A stretch of 64,000 nt of DNA from an uncultured Muribaculaceae bacterium (GCA_910584545.1 CAJUBC010000001.1:33968-97967); one strand, 5' to 3'. Shown: positions 34,447-43,758, counted from the stretch's first letter. Translations and numbers: made by a program. The notes: generated from the sequence alone by a model not told the origin.

Positions 34447-35391
34447 TCACACCTCTATCAGTACGCTGCCGCAGCTGTATCCTCCTCCGAACACCACCAG
34501 CGCCACATTGCTGCCCCGCGGGATGTCCGCAATCCGCTGACATAGCACGAGCGCGGCCGATGCAGACCCGGTATTGCCCAGTTCCTCGATATTGTTCAGG
34601 AAAACTCCATCTTCCTTTCCGAGGTCCTTGGCCACATGCGATATGATACGCATGTTCGCCTGATGGCATATCACATGCGACAGGTCATCGACGGTGAGCG
34701 AGGCATCCGAAAGCACCCTGTCGAGCGCGTATTCCATATACTTGCACGCGTTCATGAACACATCGCGGCCTTTAGGCATCGATATACCGCCCTCTGCCGG
34801 CATCAGTTTCACTCCGTCGGGTCCGGCCCCTATATTGCCGAGACCCTCTGTGAATATACCGAGGACACGTCTGTCGCTGTCCGCCACCTTTTCTTTAGAG
34901 AGGAAGAACGCCACCGCGCCGTCTCCCCAGAGGTGGCCCGACTTCGGGTCGCTCTCATTGGCATAATAGGTGTTGTGCTCAGGACAGATAAGCAAGGCTT
35001 TCGAAGCCTTGCCCATTGCAAAATAACCCTCGATCACCTCCAGTCCGTTGACGAAAGATGAGCAGGCTGCCGAGAGATAGAACGCCTTCGCGCCCTTTAT
35101 ATCGTAACGGCGCTGAATCTCATGTGCGGCGGTCGCCACGGAGTCATAGACGCAATATGCGGCATGGACTATCAGGTCCACGTCGTGTATGTCGTAAGGA
35201 AGGGATCCGAGAGCGTCCTCCACCGCAGCGAAAGCCATGGTATTGACATTCTCTCCGGGAGCGGCCTTCGAACGGGAAAATATGCCGGTGCGCTGCAGGA
35301 TCCAGTCTGCATCCAGCCCGTTCACGTCCTTGAAATAGTCATTGTCGATTCTCTGCGTGGGCACATAGCTGCCCATAGAGTTGATATACAT
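34447..35391 (-). CDS. FabH-like 3-oxoacyl-ACP synthase III family protein
   Basis: Thiolase-fold condensing enzyme. The Cys-His-Asn triad is visible: cysteine in LSAACSSFVNGL (~110), histidine in VICHQANMRII (~240) and asparagine in ELGNTGSASA (~270). WILQRTGI matches the FabH substrate-entry motif. It could start fatty-acid synthesis or make a specialised acyl product; the sequence alone does not separate these. It stands alone with 55 bases to the next promoter. Confidence 0.88.
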   Translation of the reverse strand: MYINSMGSYVPTQRIDNDYFKDVNGLDADWILQRTGIFSRSKAAPGENVNTMAFAAVEDALGSLPYDIHDVDLIVHAAYCVYDSVATAAHEIQRRYDIKGAKAFYLSAACSSFVNGLEVIEGYFAMGKASKALLICPEHNTYYANESDPKSGHLWGDGAVAFFLSKEKVADSDRRVLGIFTEGLGNIGAGPDGVKLMPAEGGISMPKGRDVFMNACKYMEYALDRVLSDASLTVDDLSHVICHQANMRIISHVAKDLGKEDGVFLNNIEELGNTGSASAALVLCQRIADIPRGSNVALVVFGGGYSCGSVLIEV

Positions 35392-35706
35392 GCGGAAATA
35401 TTTTTCGTAGAAATTTAGGACTGCAAAGTAAGCAATTTTTTCTCAGATACGAAAGAAAAGCTGCACAAAAAGCGCGAAAATGTGCGAAAAGAAGCCGGCG
35501 CGTTGGGCTGAGGCTTGCGCCGACGCGCTACGCTGAAGCTTGCGCCCGGAACAAAAAGCGCCGGCAAACCGGCGCGGGCTGCGGGCTGCGGAGACGGGGT
35601 TTTGGGGGCACATTTAACTTTTCTCGGGAAAATTAGGCGGAATCAAAAAATTGCAGTATATTTGCAAAAAATTTAACTCGTTAAATCTAATCTATAAGAC
35701 TTCATC
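35392..35706. other. Intergenic region upstream of serC
   Basis: No gene is seen in these 315 bases. The middle (35490-35600) is GC-rich, with an imperfect tandem GCTGAGGCTTGCGCC / GCTGAAGCTTGCGCC and a hairpin AGCGCCGGCAAACCGGCGCG. The right 70 bases are AT-rich and contain the serC promoter element. Confidence 0.5.
35657..35664 (+). promoter_or_regulatory. -7 element of the serC-serA promoter
   Basis: TATATTTG matches TAnnTTTG; no clear TTTG at the right distance upstream. The leader to the ATG at 35707 is about 38 bases. Confidence 0.5.
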
Positions 35707-36774
35707 ATGAAGAAACACAATTTCTACGCGGGTCCGAGTATCCTCACCCCGTACACTATCCAGAAGACAGCAGACGCAGTGATTAACTTTGCAGACACCG
35801 GTCTCTCCCTGCTCGAGGTTTCACACCGCAGCAAGGAATTCCAGGCTGTAATAGACGAGGCTGCAGCCCTCACCAAAGAGCTCCTCAACGTTCCCGAGGG
35901 CTACCACGTGCTCTTCCTCGGAGGCGGTGCAAGCCTCCAGTTCTGTATGCTTCCCTTCAACCTGCTCAAGAAGAAAGCAGCCTACATCAACACCGGCACA
36001 TGGGCAACCAACGCCATCAAGGAGGCTAAGCTCTTCGGTGAGGTAGAGGTTGTGGCTTCCTCCGAAGACACCAAGTTCAACTACATCCCGAAGGATTTCG
36101 TAATCCCCGCGGACGCCGACTACTTCCACTACACCTCGAACAACACCATCTACGGAACCGAGACCCGCAAGGACTACGATTCCCCCATTCCGATGATCTG
36201 CGACATGAGCTCCGATATCTTCAGCCGTGAGTTCGACGTAAGCAAATACGACGCCATCTACGCAGGCGCCCAGAAGAACCTCGCCCCCTCCGGCGTGACT
36301 ATCGTCATCATCAAGGAGGACGCTCTCGGCCATGTGGACCGTCCCATCCCCACCATGCTCGACTACCGCACCCACATCAAGAAGGGTTCGATGTTCAACA
36401 CTCCTCCGGTCCTCCCCATCTACTCCGCCCTCATGACTCTCCGTTACTACAAGGAGCAGGGCGGTGTCAAGGAGATGGAGCGCCGCGACCTCGAGAAGGC
36501 AGCGATGCTCTACGACGAGATCGACCGCAACAAGCTCTTCCGCGGCACAGTAGCCGAAGAGGACCGCTCGATCATGAACGTCTGCTTCGTGATGAACCCC
36601 GAGTACGCTGAACTCGAGAAGGACTTCTTCGACTTCGCCACCTCCAAGGGCATGGTCGGCATCAAGGGCCACCGTTCCGTCGGCGGATTCCGCGCTTCGC
36701 TCTACAACGCGCTTCCCAAAGAGAGCGTGCAGGCTCTCATCGACTGCATGAAGGAATTCGAGGCAAAACACTAA
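35707..36774 (+). CDS. serC: Phosphoserine aminotransferase
   Basis: PLP aminotransferase converting 3-phosphohydroxypyruvate to phosphoserine (also used for pyridoxine precursors). [11 protein letters not shown] at the N-terminus, the VSHRSKEF phosphate motif, the PLP lysine in [12 protein letters not shown] and [14 protein letters not shown] near the C-terminus are typical. It has 355 residues. Codon choice is markedly uniform (GAG, AAG, ATC), suggesting high expression. serA follows after 21 bases. Confidence 0.96.
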   Translation: MKKHNFYAGPSILTPYTIQKTADAVINFADTGLSLLEVSHRSKEFQAVIDEAAALTKELLNVPEGYHVLFLGGGASLQFCMLPFNLLKKKAAYINTGTWATNAIKEAKLFGEVEVVASSEDTKFNYIPKDFVIPADADYFHYTSNNTIYGTETRKDYDSPIPMICDMSSDIFSREFDVSKYDAIYAGAQKNLAPSGVTIVIIKEDALGHVDRPIPTMLDYRTHIKKGSMFNTPPVLPIYSALMTLRYYKEQGGVKEMERRDLEKAAMLYDEIDRNKLFRGTVAEEDRSIMNVCFVMNPEYAELEKDFFDFATSKGMVGIKGHRSVGGFRASLYNALPKESVQALIDCMKEFEAKH

Positions 36775-36795
36775 TCTTAAAGAACGTCACAGACC

Positions 36796-37713
36796 ATGAA
36801 GATATTGGTTTTCACAGAGAAGCCTTTCGCCCCCGCGGCTGTCAAGGCTATCGAGAACACAGTCAACGCTTCGGGCAACGAGCTCGAGGTTGTAGAGGGC
36901 GGCACACGCGCCGACCTGCTTGAGGCTGTAAAGAACGCCAACGGCCTCATCGTTCGCTCCGACAAAATCGACGGCGACGTGATGGACGCGGCTCCCGAAC
37001 TGAAGGTGATCGTACGCGCCGGCGCCGGCTATGACAACATCGACCTCGCCGCCGCCACGGCTCACGGCATCTGCGTGATGAACACCCCCGGCCAGAACTC
37101 CAACGCCGTAGCCGAACTCGTCTTCGGTATGATGGTGATGATGTGCCGCAACCAGTACAACGGCAAGGCGGGTACGGAGCTGAAGGAGAAATCCCTCGGT
37201 ATCTACGCTTTCGGTCAGGTAGGCCGCAACGTGGCCCGCATCGCCAAAGGCTTCGGCATGAAGATCGAGGCTCTCGACAAATTCGTTCCCGACGCTGTCA
37301 TGGAGGGTGAGGGCGTGAAACCGGTCCACACTCCCGAGGAACTTTTCTCACAGAACGATTTCGTCTCGCTCCATATCCCCGCTACAGCGGAGACCCGCAA
37401 CTCCATCGGCTATGACCTCGTCATGAAGATGCCGAAGGGCGGCGTTCTCGTCAACACAGCCCGCAAGGAGGTGATCGACGAGGAGGGTCTCATCAAGGCC
37501 CTCGAGGAGCGTCCCGACCTGCGCTACGTCTCCGACATCAAGCCGGACCGCGCGGAGGAGTTCGAGCAGAAATTCGCTTCCCGCGTATTCTTCACTCCCA
37601 AGAAGATGGGTGCGCAGACAGCGGAGGCCAACTTCAACGCCGGCGTAGCCGCCGCAGAGCAGGTTATCGCCTACCTTAAGGATGGCTGGAACAAATTCCA
37701 GGTGAACAAGTAA
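36796..37713 (+). CDS. serA: D-3-phosphoglycerate dehydrogenase, short form without ACT domain
   Basis: First enzyme of serine synthesis. The NAD-binding motif is IYAFGQVGRNVARIA (~136-150), active-site arginine is in VNTARKEVID (Arg223), and substrate contacts lie in RAGAGYDNID. At 305 residues there is no regulatory ACT domain, so serine feedback by that route is not expected. The usual catalytic histidine of the TPHxG motif is absent: the segment reads FFTPKKMGAQT (Lys269-Lys270). A strong terminator follows. Confidence 0.93.
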   Translation: MKILVFTEKPFAPAAVKAIENTVNASGNELEVVEGGTRADLLEAVKNANGLIVRSDKIDGDVMDAAPELKVIVRAGAGYDNIDLAAATAHGICVMNTPGQNSNAVAELVFGMMVMMCRNQYNGKAGTELKEKSLGIYAFGQVGRNVARIAKGFGMKIEALDKFVPDAVMEGEGVKPVHTPEELFSQNDFVSLHIPATAETRNSIGYDLVMKMPKGGVLVNTARKEVIDEEGLIKALEERPDLRYVSDIKPDRAEEFEQKFASRVFFTPKKMGAQTAEANFNAGVAAAEQVIAYLKDGWNKFQVNK

Positions 37714-37769
37714 CTCTTATAATAAGTGATTATTGTTGATTATCTCTGAGGAGAGATGGTTTTAACTCG

Positions 37770-37806
37770 GTACCGGGCAAGCGTGAGCTCCCCCGGTACT
37801 TTTTTT
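37770..37806 (+). terminator. Rho-independent terminator after serA
   Basis: GTACCGGG (37770-37777) pairs with CCCGGTAC (37792-37799), followed directly by seven T. Confidence 0.88.
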
Positions 37807-37831
37807 ATCCAAAATCACGCGCGTCAGCCCG

Positions 37832-37856
37832 AAATTCAAAATTCAAAATTCAAAAT
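37832..37856 (-). repeat. Tandem AATTTTG repeat at the 3' end of the DUF389 gene
   Basis: Read on the minus strand it is AATTTTGAATTTTGAATT repeated just after the DUF389 stop. The same motif in the same orientation follows the stops at 49261 and 58225. Confidence 0.65.
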
Positions 37857-39274
37857 TATTTAGAGGACGGCCATGGGAATCCAGATGGATTCAAAGTCAG
37901 ATGGATGTTCTTACGGTTGAGACGTACCTCGACATATTCGGTCAGCTTGCGGCGGTCCGCCGCCGTCAGTCCGGCCGGAGCGTTTACAAACATCATGTCG
38001 ATCGTGTCGGTGACCTGCTCGTTGCCTACGGCTGATGCCACCATCCGGGCCAGCGCGATATCCTTCACCGCCGGGAAGAGCACCTTCACCTCGGGAGAGA
38101 CACGCACGCTCTCGTCGGAGAACTGCTTGTGGAGCGATACTATCGACTTCAGCGAGTCTATCTCTTCCTGCCGCTGCGCGATCTCGTTCTGCATCAGCGC
38201 ATAGAACTGCCCGCGGTCCTCGCTGTCGAGTTCCTTGCCGTTGGCCATCGAGAAGCCCTGCTTGATCGTGAGCAACGTGCCGCCGAGCCCCACCGAGTCC
38301 ATCTTGTTGACCATCGCCAGCTGCAGGGAGTCTTTGGGCAGCGCCTCGCCGATGAGCGTCACGTCGATATGCCGCGTGCTGCCATCCATATATTCCCTAT
38401 GGCTCAGCACCTGTGTGTTGGGGAACACAAACTGGTTCTCCACAAATTCCGACGCCTTCTCGATAAACACATTCTTGCGGATCATGACCACCGTAAGGTA
38501 GACGCTCACACAGACAGTGGCCACCACCACGGCGGTGACGACGCGCTGCACCCGCCTCGCACGCCGCTCATCCTGAAAGACCACGCTCTTGAAGCCCATC
38601 AGTTTCACGCCCACCCATGTGGTCACCATTATGAAGATCATGTTGGTGAAGAACAGGTAAAGTGCCCCGAGGAAGAAATTCATCTGCCAGGTGGCGAGAC
38701 CGTAGCCGGCCGTGCAGAGGGGCGGCATCAGGGAAGTGGCGATGGCAACTCCCGGCATTACCTGTCCCTTGTTCTTCGCAGCCACGCTCAGTATGCCGGC
38801 GGCCCCGCCGAATATGGCCACGAACACATCGTAGATCGAGGGTGATGTGCGTGCAAGCAACTGGCTCGCACCCTCGTACTGCGGGGATATGAGGAAATAA
38901 ATGGCCGATGTAGCCAGCGAACCGAGCACCGCCGCGGTTATGTTCTTGAGACTCCGCTTAAGCAGAGTGAAGTCCTGCACGCCTATTCCGAGTCCCATTC
39001 CCATTATGGGGCCCATCAGCGGAGAAATGAGCATCGCGCCGATTATCACAGGGATGCTGTTGGTGTTAAGTCCGAGCGAGGCGATGAAGATAGCGAATAT
39101 CAGGGTCAGCAACTGGCTGCCCTTGAACGACACACCCGACCGGATGCTCTGTTCTATGTCCATCTGCGACTCAAGGTCGCCTTTCACATCGGCGAACGAC
39201 CTGATGTCTTTCCATACAAGAAGGGTAGAGGCCTTCGCCTTCTCCATCAATCCGTTGATCTTGCCGTTATCCAT
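37856..39274 (-). CDS. DUF389-family integral membrane protein
   Basis: A 472-residue protein with a cytosolic N-terminus, then six or so membrane helices (about 55-245) carrying the family motifs GAMLISPLMGPIMGMG and PGVAIATSLMPPLCTAGYG. A C-terminal domain of ~210 residues follows a short basic loop and one further helix (~255-275). DUF389 proteins are widespread and without an established function; a transport role is often suggested. It is divergent from dapA and not in an obvious operon. Confidence 0.88.
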   Translation of the reverse strand: MDNGKINGLMEKAKASTLLVWKDIRSFADVKGDLESQMDIEQSIRSGVSFKGSQLLTLIFAIFIASLGLNTNSIPVIIGAMLISPLMGPIMGMGLGIGVQDFTLLKRSLKNITAAVLGSLATSAIYFLISPQYEGASQLLARTSPSIYDVFVAIFGGAAGILSVAAKNKGQVMPGVAIATSLMPPLCTAGYGLATWQMNFFLGALYLFFTNMIFIMVTTWVGVKLMGFKSVVFQDERRARRVQRVVTAVVVATVCVSVYLTVVMIRKNVFIEKASEFVENQFVFPNTQVLSHREYMDGSTRHIDVTLIGEALPKDSLQLAMVNKMDSVGLGGTLLTIKQGFSMANGKELDSEDRGQFYALMQNEIAQRQEEIDSLKSIVSLHKQFSDESVRVSPEVKVLFPAVKDIALARMVASAVGNEQVTDTIDMMFVNAPAGLTAADRRKLTEYVEVRLNRKNIHLTLNPSGFPWPSSK

Positions 39275-39344
39275 GTTTTACTATAGTCTCAGTGGTTTCT
39301 AATTTATTTAACAATATTTACGCAGATATGTGAAGAAAAATTGT

Positions 39345-39352
39345 TAATTTTG
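39345..39352 (+). promoter_or_regulatory. -7 element of the dapA-dnaG promoter
   Basis: TAATTTTG matches TAnnTTTG, 21 bases before the ATG at 39374. It lies inside the longer reading frame that would begin at 39341, which argues for the ATG at 39374 as the real start. Confidence 0.55.
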
Positions 39353-39373
39353 CGTTATTCCTACAGATATTTT

Positions 39374-40309
39374 ATGGAAACATTCAGGTTAACAGGGCTT
39401 GGAGTGGCGGCTGTCACCCCTTTCACCCCCGATAAAGAGATTGATTTCGAAGCGCTCGGACGCGTTCTCGACCATATCATGGCCGGTCACGCCGACTATA
39501 TAGTGGTGTTGGGCACCACAGGGGAGACCCCTGCCCTCTCCGCGACCGAGAAGAAGGCCGTCAGGGAGTTCGCGGTGGCCCGCACCGCGGGCCGCGTGCC
39601 GCTCGTGCTCGGTATGGGGGGAAACTGCACCCGCTCGCTCGTCGAGGAGATCCGCGACACCGACCTGTCCGGTTTCTCGGCCATCCTTTCGGTGACTCCC
39701 TATTACAACAAGCCGTCGCAGGAGGGCATCTACCTCCACTTCCGCGAGGTGACCATGGCCTCCCCGCTTCCGGTGGTGCTCTATAACGTGCCGGGACGCA
39801 CCGGAACCAACATCAAGGCATCCACTACCCTCCGACTCGCCAAGGAGTTTCCCTCCGTCATCGGCGTCAAGGAGGCTTCGGGCGATTTCAAGCAGATAGA
39901 GGAGATCATCAACAACAAACCTGATCACTTCCAGGTCATCTCCGGCGACGACGCGCTCACCTATCCCCTCATCTCGCTCGGAGCCGAGGGCGTGATCTCG
40001 GTGGTGGGCAACGCTTTCCCCGAGGAATTCGGACGCATGGTGCGCCTCTGCCTCGAGGGCCGCTTCAACGAGGCGCTTCCCATCCATTACCGCTTCTCGC
40101 GACTCTACGACGAGCTGTTCGTCGACGGCAACCCCGCCGGCGTGAAGTCGCTTCTCAATGCCCTCGGACTCATCGAGAACCAGCTCCGGCTTCCACTCGT
40201 GCCCACACGCCTCGAGACCGGCGAGGAGATACGCCGGCTTGTAGCCGAAATCTGCGACCCCTGCGTTAACATTTTTTGTGGGAAGGGGTCTAACCTCTCG
40301 GCCCGATGA
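39374..40309 (+). CDS. dapA: 4-hydroxy-tetrahydrodipicolinate synthase with repeat-derived C-terminus
   Basis: Condenses pyruvate with aspartate semialdehyde for lysine and diaminopimelate. The VVLGTTGETPALS motif, YNVPGRTGTNI and Schiff-base lysine in VIGVKEASGD are intact. The normal protein end is reached near LVAEI; the following ~18 residues (CDPCVNIFCGKGSN...) are translated from a GACCCC repeat at 40256-40290, and the stop overlaps the dnaG ATG. The tail is therefore probably a late addition. It has 311 residues from the chosen ATG. Confidence 0.94.
   Translation: METFRLTGLGVAAVTPFTPDKEIDFEALGRVLDHIMAGHADYIVVLGTTGETPALSATEKKAVREFAVARTAGRVPLVLGMGGNCTRSLVEEIRDTDLSGFSAILSVTPYYNKPSQEGIYLHFREVTMASPLPVVLYNVPGRTGTNIKASTTLRLAKEFPSVIGVKEASGDFKQIEEIINNKPDHFQVISGDDALTYPLISLGAEGVISVVGNAFPEEFGRMVRLCLEGRFNEALPIHYRFSRLYDELFVDGNPAGVKSLLNALGLIENQLRLPLVPTRLETGEEIRRLVAEICDPCVNIFCGKGSNLSAR
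40256..40290 (-). repeat. GACCCC interspersed repeat, copy 4 (inside dapA 3' end)
   Basis: GACCCCTGCGTTAAC ... GTGGGAAGGGGTC, 35 bases with exact 7-bp complementary ends, same orientation as copy 3. It encodes part of the dapA tail and ends 15 bases before the dnaG ATG. Confidence 0.82.
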
Positions 40310-42519
40310 TCGACAAGGCCACCGTACAGAAAATCAAGGATACAGCCGACATCGTGGATGTGGTGGGCGATTACGTCCACCTTGTCCGCCGGGGCGGCAA
40401 CTATATGGGGCTCTGCCCCTTCCACAACGAGAGAACCCCCTCTTTCTCCGTCAACCGCCGGAAGAATTTCTGCTACTGCTTCTCCTGCAAGAAGGGAGGC
40501 TCGCCGGTGAATTTCATCATGGAGAAGGAGGGTCTCTCTTACCATGAGGCACTGCTCCATCTGGCGAAACGCTACGGCATCAAGGTCGAGGAGCGGGAGC
40601 TCACCGACGAGGAGCGCCGCCGGCAGTCGGAGCGCGAGTCGATGCTCGTGGCCAACGAGTGGGCCATGCGCCTGATGGAGCATGACCTTTCGGAGACCGA
40701 CGAGGGGCGCGACGTGGGTCTCAGTTACCTGCGGCAGCGCGGCGTCACCGACGAGGCCGCCGCAGCTTTCCATCTCGGCTATGCTCTCGACCGGAGCAGC
40801 CATCTCACCGAGTCGGCCCTGAAGGCGGGCTACCAGCTCGATGTGTTCAAGCGACTCGGTCTCGTGGGGACCTCGCAGCAGGGACGCGACTATGACCGCT
40901 TCCGAGGCCGGGTGATCTTCCCTATCCTCAACACTTCCGGCAAGGTCATAGCCTTCGGAGGACGCGACCTCAAGGGAGGACTGGCCAAGTATATCAACTC
41001 TCCTGAATCGGAACTTTATAAGAAGAGCAACGAGCTTTACGGCATCTTCCAGGCCCGCGCCGCGATTGTCCGCGAGGATAAGTGCTTCCTCGTGGAGGGC
41101 TATATGGACGTGATCGGTATGTGGCAGTCGGGCATGAAGAATGTGGTGGCCTCTTCCGGCACCGCCCTCACCGATGGCCAGATCGCACTGATACATCGCT
41201 TCACCGACAATATCACGCTTATCTACGATGGCGACGCGGCCGGGGTCAAGGCTTCGCTGCGCGGTATCGACATGCTCCTCTCCCACAAGATGAACGTCAA
41301 GATGCTCAGGCTGCCGCCGGAGGATGACCCGGATTCTTTCGCACGCAGCCACACGCCGGAGGAATTCCGCGCATACGTGGCCGAGAACGAGACTGACATC
41401 ATCCGCTATAAGGCGCAGGTGATGCTGGCGGAGATGAGCAACGACCCGCAGCAGCGCATCGCGGCGATCAGGAGCGTGGTGGAATCGATCGCGCATATAC
41501 CGGATGTGGTCTCGAGGGATGTATATATACGCGAGTGCGCCTCGCTGCTCGGCATCTCGGAGGAGGCCATCGCCAAAGCGGTGGCGAAGGCCGTCGGGGA
41601 GGTGATGGAGAAGCGGCGGCGCGAGCGGATGCGCCGGGAGTTTCCGGATGCTGCGGAACCTCGGGTGCCCCCTTCGGCACAGTCTGCTTACGCAGAAAGA
41701 GAGGGAGGAGCGGCGCAGGCTCATACAGGGACCGGCGCGGCACAGGCTCCGGCGGGAGCCGGGGGACTGCGGGCACAGGTTTTTCCGCTGGCGCGTGCCG
41801 AGCAGGCGCTGATGCGCTATTGTGTGCGCTACGGCTATATGCCTTTCTGCTCGCAGGTGGATGAAGAGGGGAAGGAGCGGGAGATCGATGTGCTGGAGTT
41901 CGTGCGGGAGGAATTGGAGGTGGATGGCGTGGAGTACACCGTGCCGCTCTATGCGAGGATGGCTGCTGTTCTCGAAGGGATGCGGGGGGATTTCGCCACG
42001 GCTTTCGCGCGGGAGCGCGCCGCAGCAGACGCGGAGGCGGCGCGGATGCGCGCCGAGGGTATCCGCGAGATCGCGGCCAGGGATCTCTCCGTGGATGACA
42101 TACGGCGGGAGGAGGAGCGGCTTGGCGCCGCCATCGCGGAACGGCGCGACGGTCGGTTGGCCGACTTCCGCAAGGACTGGCCGGGACGGGAATTGCTCAG
42201 CCATGAGGATGACGAGGTGCGGCGCGAGGCCGCCGAACTGCTGCGCGAGCGTCATCAGCTGAGCCATATCTACAGCCGCGAGGCTCCCGCCGAGCGGGAG
42301 GAGGACCGCCTCGACATACTTGTGCCGCGCGCGGTGATAGAGCTGAAGGGGGAGATGCTCGACATCAGGCTCAAGGAACTTATGAAGCAGCTCTCGGAAG
42401 CCGTGGCCAAGGGAGACGCAGAGGAGGAACACCGCATCGACCTGGAGATAAGCGACATCCTGTCGATGCGCAAGGAGATAGCCCTCGACATGGGCGAACG
42501 CACCCTTTCCCACCCTTAA
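40306..42519 (+). CDS. dnaG: DNA primase
   Basis: Synthesises RNA primers at the replication fork. The N-terminal CHC2 zinc site is Cys37, His40, Cys58, Cys61 (CPFHNERTPSF ... CFSCKKGG). The RNA-polymerase/TOPRIM core has FLVEGYMDVIG and LIYDGDAAGVKA. A low-complexity Ala/Gly linker (~445-485) leads to the C-terminal DnaB-interacting region. It has 737 residues, rather long because of the linker and a charged C-terminal domain. The ATG overlaps the dapA stop (ATGA), implying coupling. Confidence 0.96.
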   Translation: MIDKATVQKIKDTADIVDVVGDYVHLVRRGGNYMGLCPFHNERTPSFSVNRRKNFCYCFSCKKGGSPVNFIMEKEGLSYHEALLHLAKRYGIKVEERELTDEERRRQSERESMLVANEWAMRLMEHDLSETDEGRDVGLSYLRQRGVTDEAAAAFHLGYALDRSSHLTESALKAGYQLDVFKRLGLVGTSQQGRDYDRFRGRVIFPILNTSGKVIAFGGRDLKGGLAKYINSPESELYKKSNELYGIFQARAAIVREDKCFLVEGYMDVIGMWQSGMKNVVASSGTALTDGQIALIHRFTDNITLIYDGDAAGVKASLRGIDMLLSHKMNVKMLRLPPEDDPDSFARSHTPEEFRAYVAENETDIIRYKAQVMLAEMSNDPQQRIAAIRSVVESIAHIPDVVSRDVYIRECASLLGISEEAIAKAVAKAVGEVMEKRRRERMRREFPDAAEPRVPPSAQSAYAEREGGAAQAHTGTGAAQAPAGAGGLRAQVFPLARAEQALMRYCVRYGYMPFCSQVDEEGKEREIDVLEFVREELEVDGVEYTVPLYARMAAVLEGMRGDFATAFARERAAADAEAARMRAEGIREIAARDLSVDDIRREEERLGAAIAERRDGRLADFRKDWPGRELLSHEDDEVRREAAELLRERHQLSHIYSREAPAEREEDRLDILVPRAVIELKGEMLDIRLKELMKQLSEAVAKGDAEEEHRIDLEISDILSMRKEIALDMGERTLSHP

Positions 42520-42532
42520 ACTCATTATTATT

Positions 42533-42919
42533 ATGGACGAGCATCAGATAAATGATTTAAGCAAGAAAATCATAGGAGCCGCAATAGAAGTACATAGAAA
42601 TCTCGGTCCCGGTCTTCTTGAGAATACTTATCAAGTCGCTTTGCTACACGAGCTAAAACTGAATGGTATTAACGCATTGATGGAAGTCGAGGTTCCTTTC
42701 ATTTATAAAGGCATGAAACTTCCTACCGCATATCGGGCAGACATCATTGTAGAGGATGAGATCATTCTGGAATTAAAGGCTACAGAGACAGACAATCCCA
42801 TCTATGCCAAACAGTTATATACATATTTGCGGCTGTACAACAAGAGACTTGGCTTAATCATCAATTTTAACAGAGAACGCCTTGTAGATGGACTCAAAAG
42901 GGTGGTAAACAATTTATAA
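42533..42919 (+). CDS. GxxExxY protein, PD-(D/E)XK-like fold
   Basis: A 128-residue protein of the family named after its GPGLLENTYQ motif. The nuclease-like core has ADIIVEDEIILELKA (D...ExK pattern). Family members occur singly across Bacteroidota and other phyla; the biological role is not established. It is markedly more AT-rich than dnaG, 13 bases upstream, and is followed by the first repeat cluster, so it may be acquired. Confidence 0.85.
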   Translation: MDEHQINDLSKKIIGAAIEVHRNLGPGLLENTYQVALLHELKLNGINALMEVEVPFIYKGMKLPTAYRADIIVEDEIILELKATETDNPIYAKQLYTYLRLYNKRLGLIINFNRERLVDGLKRVVNNL

Positions 42920-42923
42920 CCTC

Positions 42924-43604
42924 CTTTGCGAGCCCTCTGCGCCTTTGCGTGAGGTTAAATTGGCGGAGGGTATGAATATTATTTCCCTTATATCCATTCA
43001 TTATTGTATCAGCGTCAGAGGCTTTCACTTATACAAAACATGGTCGCGACTTGCATCAGCTCGCTTTTTCCTCACGCAAAGGCGCAGAGGGCTCGCAAAG
43101 TGTGTCTATCGCAATTACACGCACTTACATATTCTGAGAGTCGGTTCTGTCGCTGTCGCGGAGGTGCGCTGTCGCTCCGCTCAGCAAGTTCGCGGAGCCG
43201 GACGCGCGGATTGAGACAGAGGTCTGAGTTACAAAGTCAGTGGTGCGCGATAGATTACCCTCTGCGCTCTCGCTGGGCGAAGCCTCAGCCAACTCCGCTG
43301 GCTCGCATTTGACCAAAGCCAAACACCTGACCCACCAAAAAATTACTTCCTTTGCGAGCCCTCTGCGCCTTTGCGTGAGGTTTAATTGGCTGAGGATACT
43401 GCCAATCAACATAAACAGGAAATGTCCGGATATAGCTCTTTCTTGCCATATCGGGCGCGACTTGCATCTTCTCTGATTTATTATCCTCACGCAAAGGCGC
43501 AGAGGGCTCGCAAAGTTGTGTCTATCTCTTTGGACCAAATCCTGACACTTGACGCTAACGAAGATTTTTCCTACTTTGCGAGTCCTTTGCGCCTTTGCGT
43601 GAGG
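42924..43604. repeat. Cluster A of a ~31-bp repeat in alternating orientation
   Basis: Five copies of CTTTGCGAGCCCTCTGCG...TTTGCGTGAGG: + at 42924-42954, - at 43070-43100, + at 43350-43380, - at 43485-43515, + at 43574-43604 (two mismatches in the last). Spacers are unequal (58-249 bases). A segment at 43140-43305 rich in GCTGTCGCTCCGCTCAGC is shared with cluster B. The short CGACTTGCATC motif precedes minus-oriented copies. No real ORF was found. The remaining bases to the promoter at 43759 are AT-rich and featureless. Confidence 0.82.
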
Positions 43605-43758
43605 CATAAAAGCTGAAACAAAAAGTATTAGCTCAATTATTACCGCTTATTGTTGACCCGACACATTTATAATAAGCGGTTAAGTTTTTAAGTAAGGCGA
43701 ATATTTTTGTCCGGTTTGGCACTTTTTTCACGTCATTTGGGCTAAAGAGGGCGATTTT

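Noticed and set aside
40105..42525. 806-residue open frame antisense to dnaG
   Set aside because: It is a codon-bias shadow of a GC-rich gene: composition is His/Arg/Leu-rich without any recognised motif, while the + strand encodes intact DnaG.
42924..43604. Repeats that could be taken for a CRISPR array
   Set aside because: Copies alternate in orientation, spacers range from about 58 to 249 bases and two clusters share spacer sequence. No cas genes are present.
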